In this document: in pieces, positions 51,502 to 61,466 of the stretch
Numbering within the stretch: the first letter of the stretch is position 1
Layout: each line of letters starts with the position of its first letter
DNA from: Gammaproteobacteria bacterium
GTDB lineage: Bacteria > Pseudomonadota > Gammaproteobacteria > JAKDMP01
Assembly: GCA_027018875.1 (NCBI GenBank)
Contig: JALUYA010000009.1
Coordinates: forward strand, 34,019-98,018
Reading direction: 5' to 3'
Length of the DNA stretch: 64,000 bases
Position numbers and translations under genes: made by a program
Notes under the pieces: generated by a model
Databases searched by the model: none
Told to the model about the DNA's origin: nothing
What the model saw: the letters and a program-made list of their open reading frames with translations, nothing else

Positions 51502-52419
51502 ATGCGACTGATATTTGCCGGCAGCGGTTCTTTTGCGGTACCGGTGCTTAATCGGCTCATGGCTTCAGGCCATGAACTGGCGTTGGTACTGACGCAACCC
51601 GAACGCCCCGGGGGACGCGGGCGGCGGTTGCGGCCCACGCCGGTCGGTGTTGTAGCCGCGGCGGCGGGGTTGCCCTTGATGGCGACTTCCGATCTCGCCA
51701 TACCCGGGATATTGGCCGCACTCCGGTCCGCATCTGCCCTGGTGGTCGCCGACTATGGTTGCATTCTTCCCGCAAGCCTACTCGATCTGCCATGTCATGG
51801 AGGAATCAATGTGCATCCGTCGCTGCTTCCCCGGTGGCGCGGAGCGGCTCCCGTGGAACGGGCCATTCTCGCCGGCGATTTGGAGACCGGCGTGGCCATC
51901 ATGCGGATGGAAGCCGGGCTCGACACCGGGCCGGTTTATACCTTGGAAAGAACCCGGATCGATCCCGATGAGACCGCTGCTGCGCTCGCCGCACGACTTG
52001 CCGAGCGGGGCGCGGCGTTGTTATGCAAGGTGTTGGATGCCCTGGAGCGGGGCACGGCGCAAGCTGTGGATCAGCAAGGCGAAGTGACCTATGCCTCACG
52101 ACTTGAGAAAAGCGAGGCCCGGCTCAATTTCAGCCTCGATGCCGCTGGTCTGGCTCGCAGGATTCGCGCGTTCAACCCGCGTCCGCTGGCCTGGTGTGAA
52201 GCCGGGGGCGAACGTTTGCGTTTGCTTAAGGCACGTGCCGTCGACGCGCCGGTTCACGATCCGGTGGGAACGATTGTTGCCGTGGGTGCCGCGGGCCTGG
52301 ATATTGCCACGGGTAAGGGCTTGCTCCGGGTGAGCCAGATGCAGCGTGCCGGGCGGCGGCCCCAGCCCGCAATCCAGGTGGCGCGGGGATGGAAATGGCA
52401 GGGCCTGCGCCTCACCTGA
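51502..52419 (+). CDS. fmt: Methionyl-tRNA formyltransferase
   Basis: MRLIFAGSGSFAVPVLNRL, LTQPERPGGRGRRLRPTPV, HGGINVHPSLLPRWRGAAPVERAILAGD. Start re-placed to 51502. Confidence 0.96.
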   Translation: MRLIFAGSGSFAVPVLNRLMASGHELALVLTQPERPGGRGRRLRPTPVGVVAAAAGLPLMATSDLAIPGILAALRSASALVVADYGCILPASLLDLPCHGGINVHPSLLPRWRGAAPVERAILAGDLETGVAIMRMEAGLDTGPVYTLERTRIDPDETAAALAARLAERGAALLCKVLDALERGTAQAVDQQGEVTYASRLEKSEARLNFSLDAAGLARRIRAFNPRPLAWCEAGGERLRLLKARAVDAPVHDPVGTIVAVGAAGLDIATGKGLLRVSQMQRAGRRPQPAIQVARGWKWQGLRLT

Positions 52420-52574
52420 CTTCGTTTCGGTGCGTGTCACCTCGCGCGCTTGCGCCGGCACTGTCGGGTCGATGGGAATGAATCGTGAACCCGAGGTATC
52501 GGTTCTGCCGGGCGAAACCGCCCGGGATGGAGCCACCCCATTATGATCAAGTACAAACCCAAGGGGATCAAGGC

Positions 52575-53174
52575 GTGAAGCGGTTACGCGGAAAAGTCCT
52601 GGGCCGGCTCGGTGTGCGCGGCGCTTTCGCTGCGGTCATCCTGGGTACCGGACTATTCTACGTCCCGCATGCGCTTGCGCGCCGCCCTGCTTTCGCGGTG
52701 ATGCGTGTCCATAGTTACCTGCGTCGCGGTGTGTATTATCTGGATGCAGATTTGAGTTTGCGGCTCAACCCGCGGGCGCACCGGGCGTTGGTTCATGGTG
52801 TGGCACTGACTTTTATAGTAGAAATACACATTATTCGCTACCGACGCTTTCTATGGAATGAAATTATTGGACGTCTCCGCGAACGCTATCGGCTAAGCTA
52901 TCGACCGCTGACTCGAACCTACCGGGTAGAGAACCTCAACATTGGGTCATCGAATGCCTATGACAGCCTCGCCGGGGCACTGGATTCGCTCAATCATATT
53001 CGGCGCTTGCCGCTGATCGATGCAAGCCTACTGGCTCGTCATACCCGCTACTTGGCCCGTATTCGGGTAGGGTTGGATGATCAAGCCCTGCCCGGACCGC
53101 TGAAACTGGTGTCGCTGCTTCTGCCGGGGTGGCAACTGGAGAGCACCTGGAACCAATGGGTATTAGTGCAATGA
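52575..53174 (+). CDS. DUF4390 domain protein
   Basis: YLRRGVYYLDADLSLRLNPRAHRALVHGVALTFIVEIHIIRYR...LTRTYRVENLNIGSSNAYDSLAGALDSLNHIRRLPLIDASLL; position upstream of ntrY. A GTG start at 52575 is likely. Confidence 0.85.
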   Translation: MKRLRGKVLGRLGVRGAFAAVILGTGLFYVPHALARRPAFAVMRVHSYLRRGVYYLDADLSLRLNPRAHRALVHGVALTFIVEIHIIRYRRFLWNEIIGRLRERYRLSYRPLTRTYRVENLNIGSSNAYDSLAGALDSLNHIRRLPLIDASLLARHTRYLARIRVGLDDQALPGPLKLVSLLLPGWQLESTWNQWVLVQ

Positions 53175-55303
53175 GACAGTTGCGGCCTTGGGGCCTGTTG
53201 GTCGTCTTGATCGTAGTCGGCGTGGCCTTGTATCTGCTCAGCCTGAGTACCACCCGCTCGGTGGTTTTCGGCCGCTGGCAACTGTGGCTGATCGGCGCCA
53301 ATATCCTCGTGGGACTACTGCTTATCGTGTTGATTGCGGTCAACCTTTATCGGCTGTACCGGGCCTTGCGGCAAGATACGCCCGGGGCCCGGCTAACCCG
53401 CCGCTTGGTGGTGCTGTTTGGTGTTCTCGCGGTACTACCGGTCGGTGCGGTGTTCTATTTTTCGCTGCAATTCATCGATCATGGCATCGATAGCTGGTTC
53501 AACCTGAATCTGGATCGAACCTTGGGCGATGCGTTGACGTTATCACGCCGGGCGCTGACGAGCCAGACCGGACTTTATGCCGGGGCGAGTGCCCAGGCCG
53601 CACGTATGCTGGCCGATCGTGGCCCCGAGCCGATCGGCCCAGCGCTCGATCGCTTACGCAAGGAACTGGGTGCCGTGCGGGTTGGTATCTTCAATACCGC
53701 GAACGGACGGCAAGCCCTGAGCCGCAATGAACCTCGAGTGCCGGCTTTCCCACCATTCCCGGAGGGTAAATCCACTTATCCGGTGACCCCCTCGGCGCGG
53801 CTCTACGTGCCCAGCGACGGTAATTTATATGTTCTGGCCCGGGCTCCGATTCCGGGTAAGGCAGGGCACCGGCGGTGGCTCGAGGCCCTGTACCCCGTCA
53901 AGGGCCGGGCCAGTAAGCTCGCCCGGCGGGTTGAAGCCGGCTATAGTCGCTACCACGAACTTAGTTATCTACGCCGACCGCTGAAATTAAGTTTTGCTCT
54001 CACGCTGACCCTGGTGCTACTGCTTTCCCTGTTGGCGGCAATGTGGGCAGCCTTTTTTGCCGCGCGACGAGTGGTTGAACCGATTCAAGATTTGGCATAC
54101 GCTACCAGGGCGGTTGCCGCGGGCGATTTTGCGGTCAAGGTTCCGGAACACAGCCAGGATGAAATCGGCTTTTTGGCGCGGGCATTTAACCGCATGACCG
54201 ATCGGTTGGCACTGGCTCGCGCCGAGGCCCGGCAGGGCGAAATTACTCTTGAACGCGAACGAACCTGGCTTGCAACCGTATTCGGTGCCTTGCCGACGGG
54301 CGTAATCACGTTGGATGCCGCCGACAACCTGCGCAGCATCAATGCCGCCGCGGCCGCCATGCTCGAGCTGGACCCCAAGTGTTGGCAGGGGGTAGCACTG
54401 GAGAATTTGCTGGACCAACGTACCGAGTTGAAACCGTTGTTCGAACGGGGGCATCGCAATGGGAGACGCGACCTTGAGGTTCGTCTTTCCCGGGGGATGT
54501 GTACCTTGCGGGTGGGCTCAACCAAAATCGCGGGGGCTCAGACGCAGATCTCCGGCGGGTGGGTTCTGGTGGTGGAGGATGTAAGTGAATTTCTACACGC
54601 CCAGCGCAATGCGGCCTGGGGAGAGGTTGCCCGTCGCCTGGCGCATGAAATCAAGAATCCACTGACCCCGATCCAGTTGGCCACCGAGCGCTTGCGGCGA
54701 AAATGCCTGCCGAGCATGACGGGTGTAGAGGGGGAAGTTCTCGAGCGCGCCACCGCAACCATCATCAATCAGGTCAAGTCTATGCAGGGGATGGTCGATT
54801 CCTTTTCCGAATATGCCAGGAGCCCGATGCTGCAACTGAGCCTGGTCGATGGGGTAAGCCTAGTGCGCGAGGTGGCCGAACTCTACCGGGGACGCACCGA
54901 TGTAACGATAAAACTCCGAATTGCTTCACAGCGAGTTCACGTTCGAGCCGATGCGGCCCGGTTACGCCAGATTTTGCACAACCTGATCAAGAATTCGATA
55001 GAAGCCCAGGAGGGAACCGCGCGCCCGGCGTGGATCGAAATTGCGATTATGGCCTTGCCGAAGGGGGGCATGGAACTGCGAGTCGGTGACCGGGGGCCGG
55101 GATTCAGTCCCGGGTTACTGACCCGGGCATTCGAACCGTATGTAACCACCAAACAGGGAGGAACCGGGTTAGGCCTGGCCCTGGTGCACAAGCTGGTCGA
55201 GGAGCAAGGCGGACGGGTATGGCTCGGCAACCGCCCGAGCGGCGGTGCGCAGGTGGTTGTGCGCCTGGCGCAAGCCCGGAGTGAGCCGGAGCAGCAGGCA
55301 TGA
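53171..55303 (+). CDS. ntrY: NtrY-like membrane sensor histidine kinase (HAMP, PAS, HisKA, HATPase)
   Basis: Two TM regions; HAMP; AWGEVARRLAHEIKNPLTPIQLATERLRRK; GDRGPGFSPG; TTKQGGTGLGLALVHKLVEEQGG. Start overlaps the DUF4390 stop. Confidence 0.93.
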   Translation: MRQLRPWGLLVVLIVVGVALYLLSLSTTRSVVFGRWQLWLIGANILVGLLLIVLIAVNLYRLYRALRQDTPGARLTRRLVVLFGVLAVLPVGAVFYFSLQFIDHGIDSWFNLNLDRTLGDALTLSRRALTSQTGLYAGASAQAARMLADRGPEPIGPALDRLRKELGAVRVGIFNTANGRQALSRNEPRVPAFPPFPEGKSTYPVTPSARLYVPSDGNLYVLARAPIPGKAGHRRWLEALYPVKGRASKLARRVEAGYSRYHELSYLRRPLKLSFALTLTLVLLLSLLAAMWAAFFAARRVVEPIQDLAYATRAVAAGDFAVKVPEHSQDEIGFLARAFNRMTDRLALARAEARQGEITLERERTWLATVFGALPTGVITLDAADNLRSINAAAAAMLELDPKCWQGVALENLLDQRTELKPLFERGHRNGRRDLEVRLSRGMCTLRVGSTKIAGAQTQISGGWVLVVEDVSEFLHAQRNAAWGEVARRLAHEIKNPLTPIQLATERLRRKCLPSMTGVEGEVLERATATIINQVKSMQGMVDSFSEYARSPMLQLSLVDGVSLVREVAELYRGRTDVTIKLRIASQRVHVRADAARLRQILHNLIKNSIEAQEGTARPAWIEIAIMALPKGGMELRVGDRGPGFSPGLLTRAFEPYVTTKQGGTGLGLALVHKLVEEQGGRVWLGNRPSGGAQVVVRLAQARSEPEQQA

Positions 55304-56577
55304 GGGCAGCACGCATTCTGGTGGTGGACGATGAGCCGGAGATTTGCAGCGCAATCGCGGAGATACTGACCGACGAGGGTTATACCGTGAGCCTGGCTGC
55401 GAATGCACAAGCCGCCCGTAAAGAGGTTCGGGATGCGCGCCCGGACCTGGTGCTGCTGGATATCTGGATGGATGACGAGGACGGAATCACGCTGCTCAAG
55501 GAATGGGTGTCCGAGCCTTCAGGCGCACCCGCGGTGGTGATGATGTCGGGACACGGCACGGTGGATACGGCCATAGAGGCCACCCGCTTGGGAGCCCTGG
55601 ATTTCATTGAAAAGCCCGTTTCACTCGGCAAGCTGCTGCATGTGGTGGAACAGGCACTGAAGACTCACCCGGTCCATCGCGAGCCGCTGGGAATCGCACC
55701 ACTATTCGACCTGCTGGCCGACCGGCTGCCCTGGAAGCCGCTGATGCAGACACTGCGGTCATTGGTAGGCGGCGACGAGCCGGTGCTATTCCTCGGTGAA
55801 TCCGGGAGTGGGCGTCGCACCCTGGCGCGACAACTGGCGGTGCGGGACGGGCGGGAATTCTTCGCCGTATCGCTGGCAGCCATTACAGCGCCACAACTGC
55901 ATGCCGCCATGGAGGATACCCCGACTCCAGGGCTTCTCTATCTGGGTGAACTGGATGAGGCGCTGCCCTCCGTTCAGGAAACGCTGCTGGCTCGCTTAAC
56001 ACGCCGCGATCTCGGGTCGGGACTGCGGTTTGCGGCCGGTGCCGGGCCGGGGGTTCAAGAGCGGCTGGACAACGGTCGGTTACGGCGCGATGTCTATGAT
56101 CGGCTGCATGCACAGGTGATCGTCGTCCCCTCGTTATGCCGCTATCGGGAGCATTTACCGACCATTATTCGTTATTCGGTGGATCGTCTGATCGCCCAGG
56201 AGGGGTTGGCTTTCCGGCGCTTCGAGGTGGCGGCGCTGAATCGCATGCGGCGCCATGATTGGCCGGGTAATCTACGCGAATTGGAAAATGTAATCCGCCG
56301 CCTGCTTGCCGTCGGCGGCAATGAGGCAGTAAGCCTGGCCGAGGTGGATGCCGTGCTGCGGCCTACGGAAACGGCGGGGCGTCTCGGCGATGACCTGCTT
56401 TCACTGCCATTTCGAGAGGCACGCGAGCGGTTTGAGCGCAACTATCTCCAGGCTCAACTCGAACTTGCCGAAGGGCGGGTGGCAAAGCTTGCCGAGCGGG
56501 TCGGGCTGGAGCGCACCCATGTGTACCGGAAATTAAAAGCGCTCGGCATCGAATTACCCAATGAGGAAAAGGAATGA
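55300..56577 (+). CDS. ntrX: NtrX-like response regulator with degenerate AAA+ domain and Fis-type HTH
   Basis: Receiver ILVVDDEPEI...LVLLDIWMDDEDG...EKPVS. AAA+ Walker A is GESGSGRRTLA and Walker B is LLYLGELDEALP. C-terminal Fis HTH RVAKLAERVGLERTHVYRKLKALGI. Confidence 0.9.
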   Translation: MRAARILVVDDEPEICSAIAEILTDEGYTVSLAANAQAARKEVRDARPDLVLLDIWMDDEDGITLLKEWVSEPSGAPAVVMMSGHGTVDTAIEATRLGALDFIEKPVSLGKLLHVVEQALKTHPVHREPLGIAPLFDLLADRLPWKPLMQTLRSLVGGDEPVLFLGESGSGRRTLARQLAVRDGREFFAVSLAAITAPQLHAAMEDTPTPGLLYLGELDEALPSVQETLLARLTRRDLGSGLRFAAGAGPGVQERLDNGRLRRDVYDRLHAQVIVVPSLCRYREHLPTIIRYSVDRLIAQEGLAFRRFEVAALNRMRRHDWPGNLRELENVIRRLLAVGGNEAVSLAEVDAVLRPTETAGRLGDDLLSLPFREARERFERNYLQAQLELAEGRVAKLAERVGLERTHVYRKLKALGIELPNEEKE

Positions 56578-56726
56578 TGCCGCCCCGGGAAGGCATAGTC
56601 CTTGCCGTATTGGGGCCGTACGGGGTGGGGGTCGCTTGATGGAGCCCGCGCGCCGTTGCTGGATATGACTGTGCCGGTTCTGATATCGGTCTTCATGAGT
56701 GGTGCCTTGCCATATACCCCGCGGGG

Positions 56727-58259
56727 TTACCCGCGTGCCACACCCGTTTTTCGTGTGCGGCCTGCACGCCGCGATGACGGGCTTTGCCTGCGCGTTGCTC
56801 GGCTGGATGCCCGCGGGCGGGGCGTAATCAGCGAGGTAAACACCACCGCCAGGGTGGAAAACGCGACTCCGGGGATCATCTCGTAGAGGCGAAAGATTCC
56901 CCCCAGGCCCGCCAGTTGATGCCATGCCAGAACGGTTACACCGCCGACGATGATCCCGGCGAGCGCCCCGTTCCAATTCATACGCTTCCAGTACAGCGCC
57001 AGCATGATCACGGGACCGAAGGCGGCACCGAAGCCCGCCCAGGCATAAGCCACCAGCGACAGGATCATGCTTTGGGGGTTGATTCCGGCAAAAAAGGCCG
57101 CGGCTGCGATCGCAACCAGAGCCAAGCGGCCGATCCACAGCAGTTCGCGTTCACCGGCTCGGCGACGCAGAAAACCACGGTAGATATCTTCGGCAAAGGC
57201 GCTTGCGGCAACCAGAAGCTGGGCCGAAGCGGTCGACATGATGGCGGCGAGAATACCCGAGAGGGCAATCCCTGCCGCCACCGGAGGCAGGAGTTTGAGT
57301 GCCATGTAGATAAATACGCGTTCCCGATTATCGCCCTGCAGATGCTGACTCACGACACCGAGTCCGGTCACCCCGACGAGCAGTGCGGCCAACAGGGCAA
57401 CAATTACCCAGAACATGGCGATCCGCCGCGCCGTGGCGATAGCCTTGGGATCCTTGATTGCCATGAAACGGGCGAGGATATGCGGCTGACCGGGATACCC
57501 CAATCCCCAGGCGAGGAGCGAGGCAATACCGATCCAGGTGAAGGCCCGGCCTTGTTCCACATTGTAAAATGGGTGCATTAAACCGGCATTCACGGCGTTG
57601 AGCGTGTGTTCCAGCCCGGCAGCTCCGCCCACAAATACCAGGCCCATGACCCCCACCAGGATCAGGGCGAAGAACATGAGCGTACCCTGGAGCACATCGT
57701 TCCAAGCAATGGCGAGAAACCCACCGATGAAGGTATAGCTCATGACCGTGAGCGCACCGAAAAACAAGGCCCAGTGATAAGGCACGTGAAACAACGACCG
57801 GAACAGATCCGCGCCGGCGACGAAGCCCGAACTGGCATAGATCGTGAAGAAAACCAGAATGACGATGGCGGTGATGCCGCGCAGCAACCCGGAGCGGTCA
57901 TTGAAGCGGCGCTCGAAATAATCAGGTAGGGTGAGTGCATCGCCGTGGCGTTGGGTGTCTTCGCGCAGACGGCGGGCGACGATCAGCCAGTTGAGATAGG
58001 TGCCGACGACCAGGCCGAGTATCATCCAGCCATAACCGAGCCCAAAGGCATAGGCCGCGCCCGGCAGGGCAAGAAGCAGCCAACCCGACATATCCGATGC
58101 CTGAGCGGAAAGTGCAGTGACAAAACTGCTCAGTCCGCGCCCGGCGAGGATATAATCCTTGAGATTCTTGTTACGCCGCCAGGCTAAGAAGGAAATCACA
58201 AACACCGCCACCATGTAGGCGGCAAAGGTGTAAATGATGGCGGTGTTGATTCGATTCAT
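56727..58259 (-). CDS. putP: Sodium/proline symporter (SSS family)
   Basis: DYILAGRGLSSFVTALSAQASDMSGWLLLALPGAAYAFG...GLGYPGQPHILARFMAIKD. Start re-placed at MNRINTAII. Confidence 0.92.
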   Translation of the reverse strand: MNRINTAIIYTFAAYMVAVFVISFLAWRRNKNLKDYILAGRGLSSFVTALSAQASDMSGWLLLALPGAAYAFGLGYGWMILGLVVGTYLNWLIVARRLREDTQRHGDALTLPDYFERRFNDRSGLLRGITAIVILVFFTIYASSGFVAGADLFRSLFHVPYHWALFFGALTVMSYTFIGGFLAIAWNDVLQGTLMFFALILVGVMGLVFVGGAAGLEHTLNAVNAGLMHPFYNVEQGRAFTWIGIASLLAWGLGYPGQPHILARFMAIKDPKAIATARRIAMFWVIVALLAALLVGVTGLGVVSQHLQGDNRERVFIYMALKLLPPVAAGIALSGILAAIMSTASAQLLVAASAFAEDIYRGFLRRRAGERELLWIGRLALVAIAAAAFFAGINPQSMILSLVAYAWAGFGAAFGPVIMLALYWKRMNWNGALAGIIVGGVTVLAWHQLAGLGGIFRLYEMIPGVAFSTLAVVFTSLITPRPRASSRATRRQSPSSRRAGRTRKTGVARG

Positions 58260-58426
58260 TGTGACTCCTCTAGAAACCAGTCGGACTTGAGAAAAATCTC
58301 CCACAACGGCAGGCCAGTGGCCTTTCCGATTTCTCGTTGTATAGGCCCGCTATATACCTCAGAATCAGAAATACCTTGACTCCCGTTTCTACCGTCTCGC
58401 TACGCTTGCCTGAGCCCGGTAGGCTC

Positions 58427-60577
58427 CTAGGCAATCGGTTCCAGCCGAGCCAGGGCCGCGACCAGCCACTTGGTGCCCCCGTTTTCGAAGGCAACCTTGA
58501 TTCTCAGGTGCGCCCCGTTGCCTTGCTGCTCGAGCACGACTCCTTCACCAAAACTTCGGTGCCGTACCCGGCGGCCGAGCCGGATCGCCGGGGACGCGGG
58601 GTTGCTTACTCCAGGGGATAGGCGGCGAGGGCCGGCTTGTGTGATCGCCTCCGGCGGTAATTCGAGCAGAAAGCGCGAGGGGCGAGCGTAATGCAGTTGC
58701 CCATGGAGGCGGCGCTGTTCGGCATAAGACAAAACGAGTTGCGCGCGGGTCCGGGTCATGCCCACATAAAACAGACGCCGCTCTTCTTCCAGGCCACGGG
58801 GGGTATCGATGCTTTTCTGATGGGGAAACAGGCCCTCTTCCAGTCCCGTGATCAGAACCAGTGGAAACTCGAGCCCCTTGGCCGCGTGCAGGGTCATCAG
58901 CTTCACCGCGTTAGATTCATCCCCGGCCTGGGTATCACCGGCCTCGAGTGCGGCCTGGGCGAGAAACGCGGTAAGCGGCGATAATTCAGGTTCAGCGATA
59001 AACTCACTTGCGGCACTGACCAGTTCGGCAAGGTTTTCCAGCCGGGATTCGGCTTGTTCGTCATCGGGGCGGCGATAATGCGCATCCAGCCCGCTGGCGG
59101 TAATCATATACTCGATCGCTTCACCCAGGGCGCCCGGAGTCGCGCCGGTATCCGCCAAGCGTGAGGTAACTCCCGCGCTCAGGCGTTCAATAAGCTCGAT
59201 AAAGCCTGCAAGTGCGTGGTTTGCCCGGGTGCCCAGCACGGTATTGGCGCGAACCGCCGCCTGCCACAGTGAAATATTTTCCTGCCGGGCCGTGGCGCGT
59301 AGCGTCTCCAGGGTTCGTGCCCCGATGCCACGGGCAGGCAGATTCACGATGCGCTCAAATGCGGCATCATCTTCCCGCCGCGTGACCAAGCGCAGATAGG
59401 CCAGGGTATCCTTGATCTCGGCGCGTTCGAAAAAGCGCAGTCCGCCATAAACCCGGTAGGGAATGCCGCGGGCCATGAAGGTCTCCTCGAATACACGCGA
59501 CTGAGCGTTGGCGCGATATAAAATTACGGCATCCTCGTTACTGCCTCCCTCGTGCACCCAGCGCTCGATTCGGGCGACGGCATGGGCGGCCTCATCGCGG
59601 TCGTCGCTTGCGGCATAGAGTTCGATGGGAGCTCCCGGAGCGCCGGCGGTCCACAGCGTTTTCCCCAGCCGTTCGCTGTTTTTCGCGATGAGTGCATTGG
59701 CGGCGTTAAGTATATTTCCGCTGGAGCGGTAATTCTGCTCCAGGCGCACAACGCGCACCGGAGCAAAGTCGTGCTGGAGACGTTGCACATTTTCGATCCG
59801 TGCTCCGCGCCAGCCATAGATCGATTGGTCATCGTCGCCTACTACAAAGGGCTGAATCGTTTTTCCCGCCAGTGCCCGCAGCCACAGGTACTGGATGGTG
59901 TTGGTGTCCTGGAATTCATCCACCAGCAGATGGCGAAATCGGGCCTGGTAATGGGCTGCAATATCGGGCTGCTCCAACAGCAGCCGGGTCGTTCGCAGAA
60001 GCAACTCGGAAAAATCCACCAGGCCGGCACGTTCGCAGGTCTTCTCATAGGCGGCGAGAATATGGGCGAGATCCCGTTCGTAGGGTGCATTGCCATGCTC
60101 GAGTTCCCCGAGCTTGTGCCCTTCGTCCTTGGTGCGGTAGATGATATTGGCAATTTGGCGTGCCGGCCAGCGTTTTTCATCGTATCCTAATTCGCGCACG
60201 ATACGGCGGAGCAGCCGCGCTTGGTCGTCGCTATCTAGAATCTGAAAGCCCGCGGGAAGCCGTGCGGCCTCGGTGTGGATGCGCAAGAGGCGATGGGTGA
60301 GACCGTGGAAGGTGCCGATCCACAGCGGGCCGGCCGGCCGGCCCAGAAGTCGCTCCAGGCGGGAGCGCATCTCGGCCGCGGCCTTATTGGTAAAGGTGAC
60401 GGCGAGTACGCGTTCGGGTGGCAGATCATCGGTTGCCATCACCCAGGCGATACGCCGGGTCAGCACGCGGGTCTTGCCGCTTCCCGCGCCGGCCAGCACC
60501 AGCACTGCGCCGTCCGGAGCGGTTACCGCCTCACGCTGGGCGTCATTGAGATCATCGAGCAGTAGTTCACAGTCCAT
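58427..60577 (-). CDS. uvrD: UvrD-family DNA helicase II
   Basis: LNDAQREAVTAPDGAVLVLAGAGSGKTRVLTRRIAWV, VDEFQDTN, VGDDDQSIYGWRGA, MTLHAAKGLEFPLVLITGLEEGLFPH. Confidence 0.95.
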   Translation of the reverse strand: MDCELLLDDLNDAQREAVTAPDGAVLVLAGAGSGKTRVLTRRIAWVMATDDLPPERVLAVTFTNKAAAEMRSRLERLLGRPAGPLWIGTFHGLTHRLLRIHTEAARLPAGFQILDSDDQARLLRRIVRELGYDEKRWPARQIANIIYRTKDEGHKLGELEHGNAPYERDLAHILAAYEKTCERAGLVDFSELLLRTTRLLLEQPDIAAHYQARFRHLLVDEFQDTNTIQYLWLRALAGKTIQPFVVGDDDQSIYGWRGARIENVQRLQHDFAPVRVVRLEQNYRSSGNILNAANALIAKNSERLGKTLWTAGAPGAPIELYAASDDRDEAAHAVARIERWVHEGGSNEDAVILYRANAQSRVFEETFMARGIPYRVYGGLRFFERAEIKDTLAYLRLVTRREDDAAFERIVNLPARGIGARTLETLRATARQENISLWQAAVRANTVLGTRANHALAGFIELIERLSAGVTSRLADTGATPGALGEAIEYMITASGLDAHYRRPDDEQAESRLENLAELVSAASEFIAEPELSPLTAFLAQAALEAGDTQAGDESNAVKLMTLHAAKGLEFPLVLITGLEEGLFPHQKSIDTPRGLEEERRLFYVGMTRTRAQLVLSYAEQRRLHGQLHYARPSRFLLELPPEAITQAGPRRLSPGVSNPASPAIRLGRRVRHRSFGEGVVLEQQGNGAHLRIKVAFENGGTKWLVAALARLEPIA

Positions 60578-60821
60578 GGGCGGGCATTCTATCGCCCGTC
60601 GTGCCTTTCTGCGCAATTGGTATGGTTTGCTTCTTGTAAACCGCTAAATTCTTACACATGGAATTTTGCATCCTTGCCCCCAAGCGGCTCAGCGGATGAT
60701 TTATCTGAATCCGGCTTTCCCAGGCACATCTTAAGGAAGAGATATACCTTTCGCCCACGAGGTGATGCCACATTAGCTGGATTCAGTCGGGCGCCCCCGG
60801 GGCGGAGCACCCGGGCTTAAG

Positions 60822-61466
60822 ATGCAATCTCTTCCTCCACAGGAGAATTTGATGCTGCTGTACGACAATCCTACGGCTCCACATCCACGCATCGTGCGCC
60901 TGTTTCTCGCGGAAAAGCAGATCGAGGTCCCCCGGCAAGAGATCAACCTTACGAAAAGGGAAAATGAACAGCCCTGGTTCCTCGCACTGAATCCCCTGGG
61001 CCGGGTACCGGTACTGGTACTCGATGACGGTACCGCAATTGCCGAAACACTCGCCATTTGCCGCTACTTTGAATATGAACGGCCGGAGCCGCCGCTATTC
61101 GGTCGCGATGCCCGCGAACAGGCGCTGGTGAGCATGTGGCAACGGCGGGCGGAACTCGAGATTGCGCGCCCGATCATGTTTGCCTTCCGCCATACCCATC
61201 CATGGGGCGCGGATCGGGAGCCGCGCCAGGTGCCGGAATGGGGCGAGATATGCCGCGCCCGGGCGCTCAAACGGCTAGACTGGTTTGATATCGAGCTGGG
61301 CAAGCGGCCCTGGCTTGCCGGCGAAATACCGAGCGTAGCCGACTTCACGCTATTGTCTGGGCTGGACTTCGGGCGGGTCATCGGGATTAAAGTCGACGCC
61401 GAACGCTGGCCGCGGCTCGCGCGCTGGCATGCGTCCATGCGCCAAAGGCCATCGGCCGAAGCTTGA
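60822..61466 (+). CDS. Glutathione S-transferase family protein
   Basis: N-terminal thioredoxin-like LYDNPTAPHPRIVRLFLAEKQIEVPRQEINL...NPLGRVPVLVLDDGTAIAETLAICRYFE. The ORF could also start at the in-frame Met at 60852. Confidence 0.92.
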   Translation: MQSLPPQENLMLLYDNPTAPHPRIVRLFLAEKQIEVPRQEINLTKRENEQPWFLALNPLGRVPVLVLDDGTAIAETLAICRYFEYERPEPPLFGRDAREQALVSMWQRRAELEIARPIMFAFRHTHPWGADREPRQVPEWGEICRARALKRLDWFDIELGKRPWLAGEIPSVADFTLLSGLDFGRVIGIKVDAERWPRLARWHASMRQRPSAEA

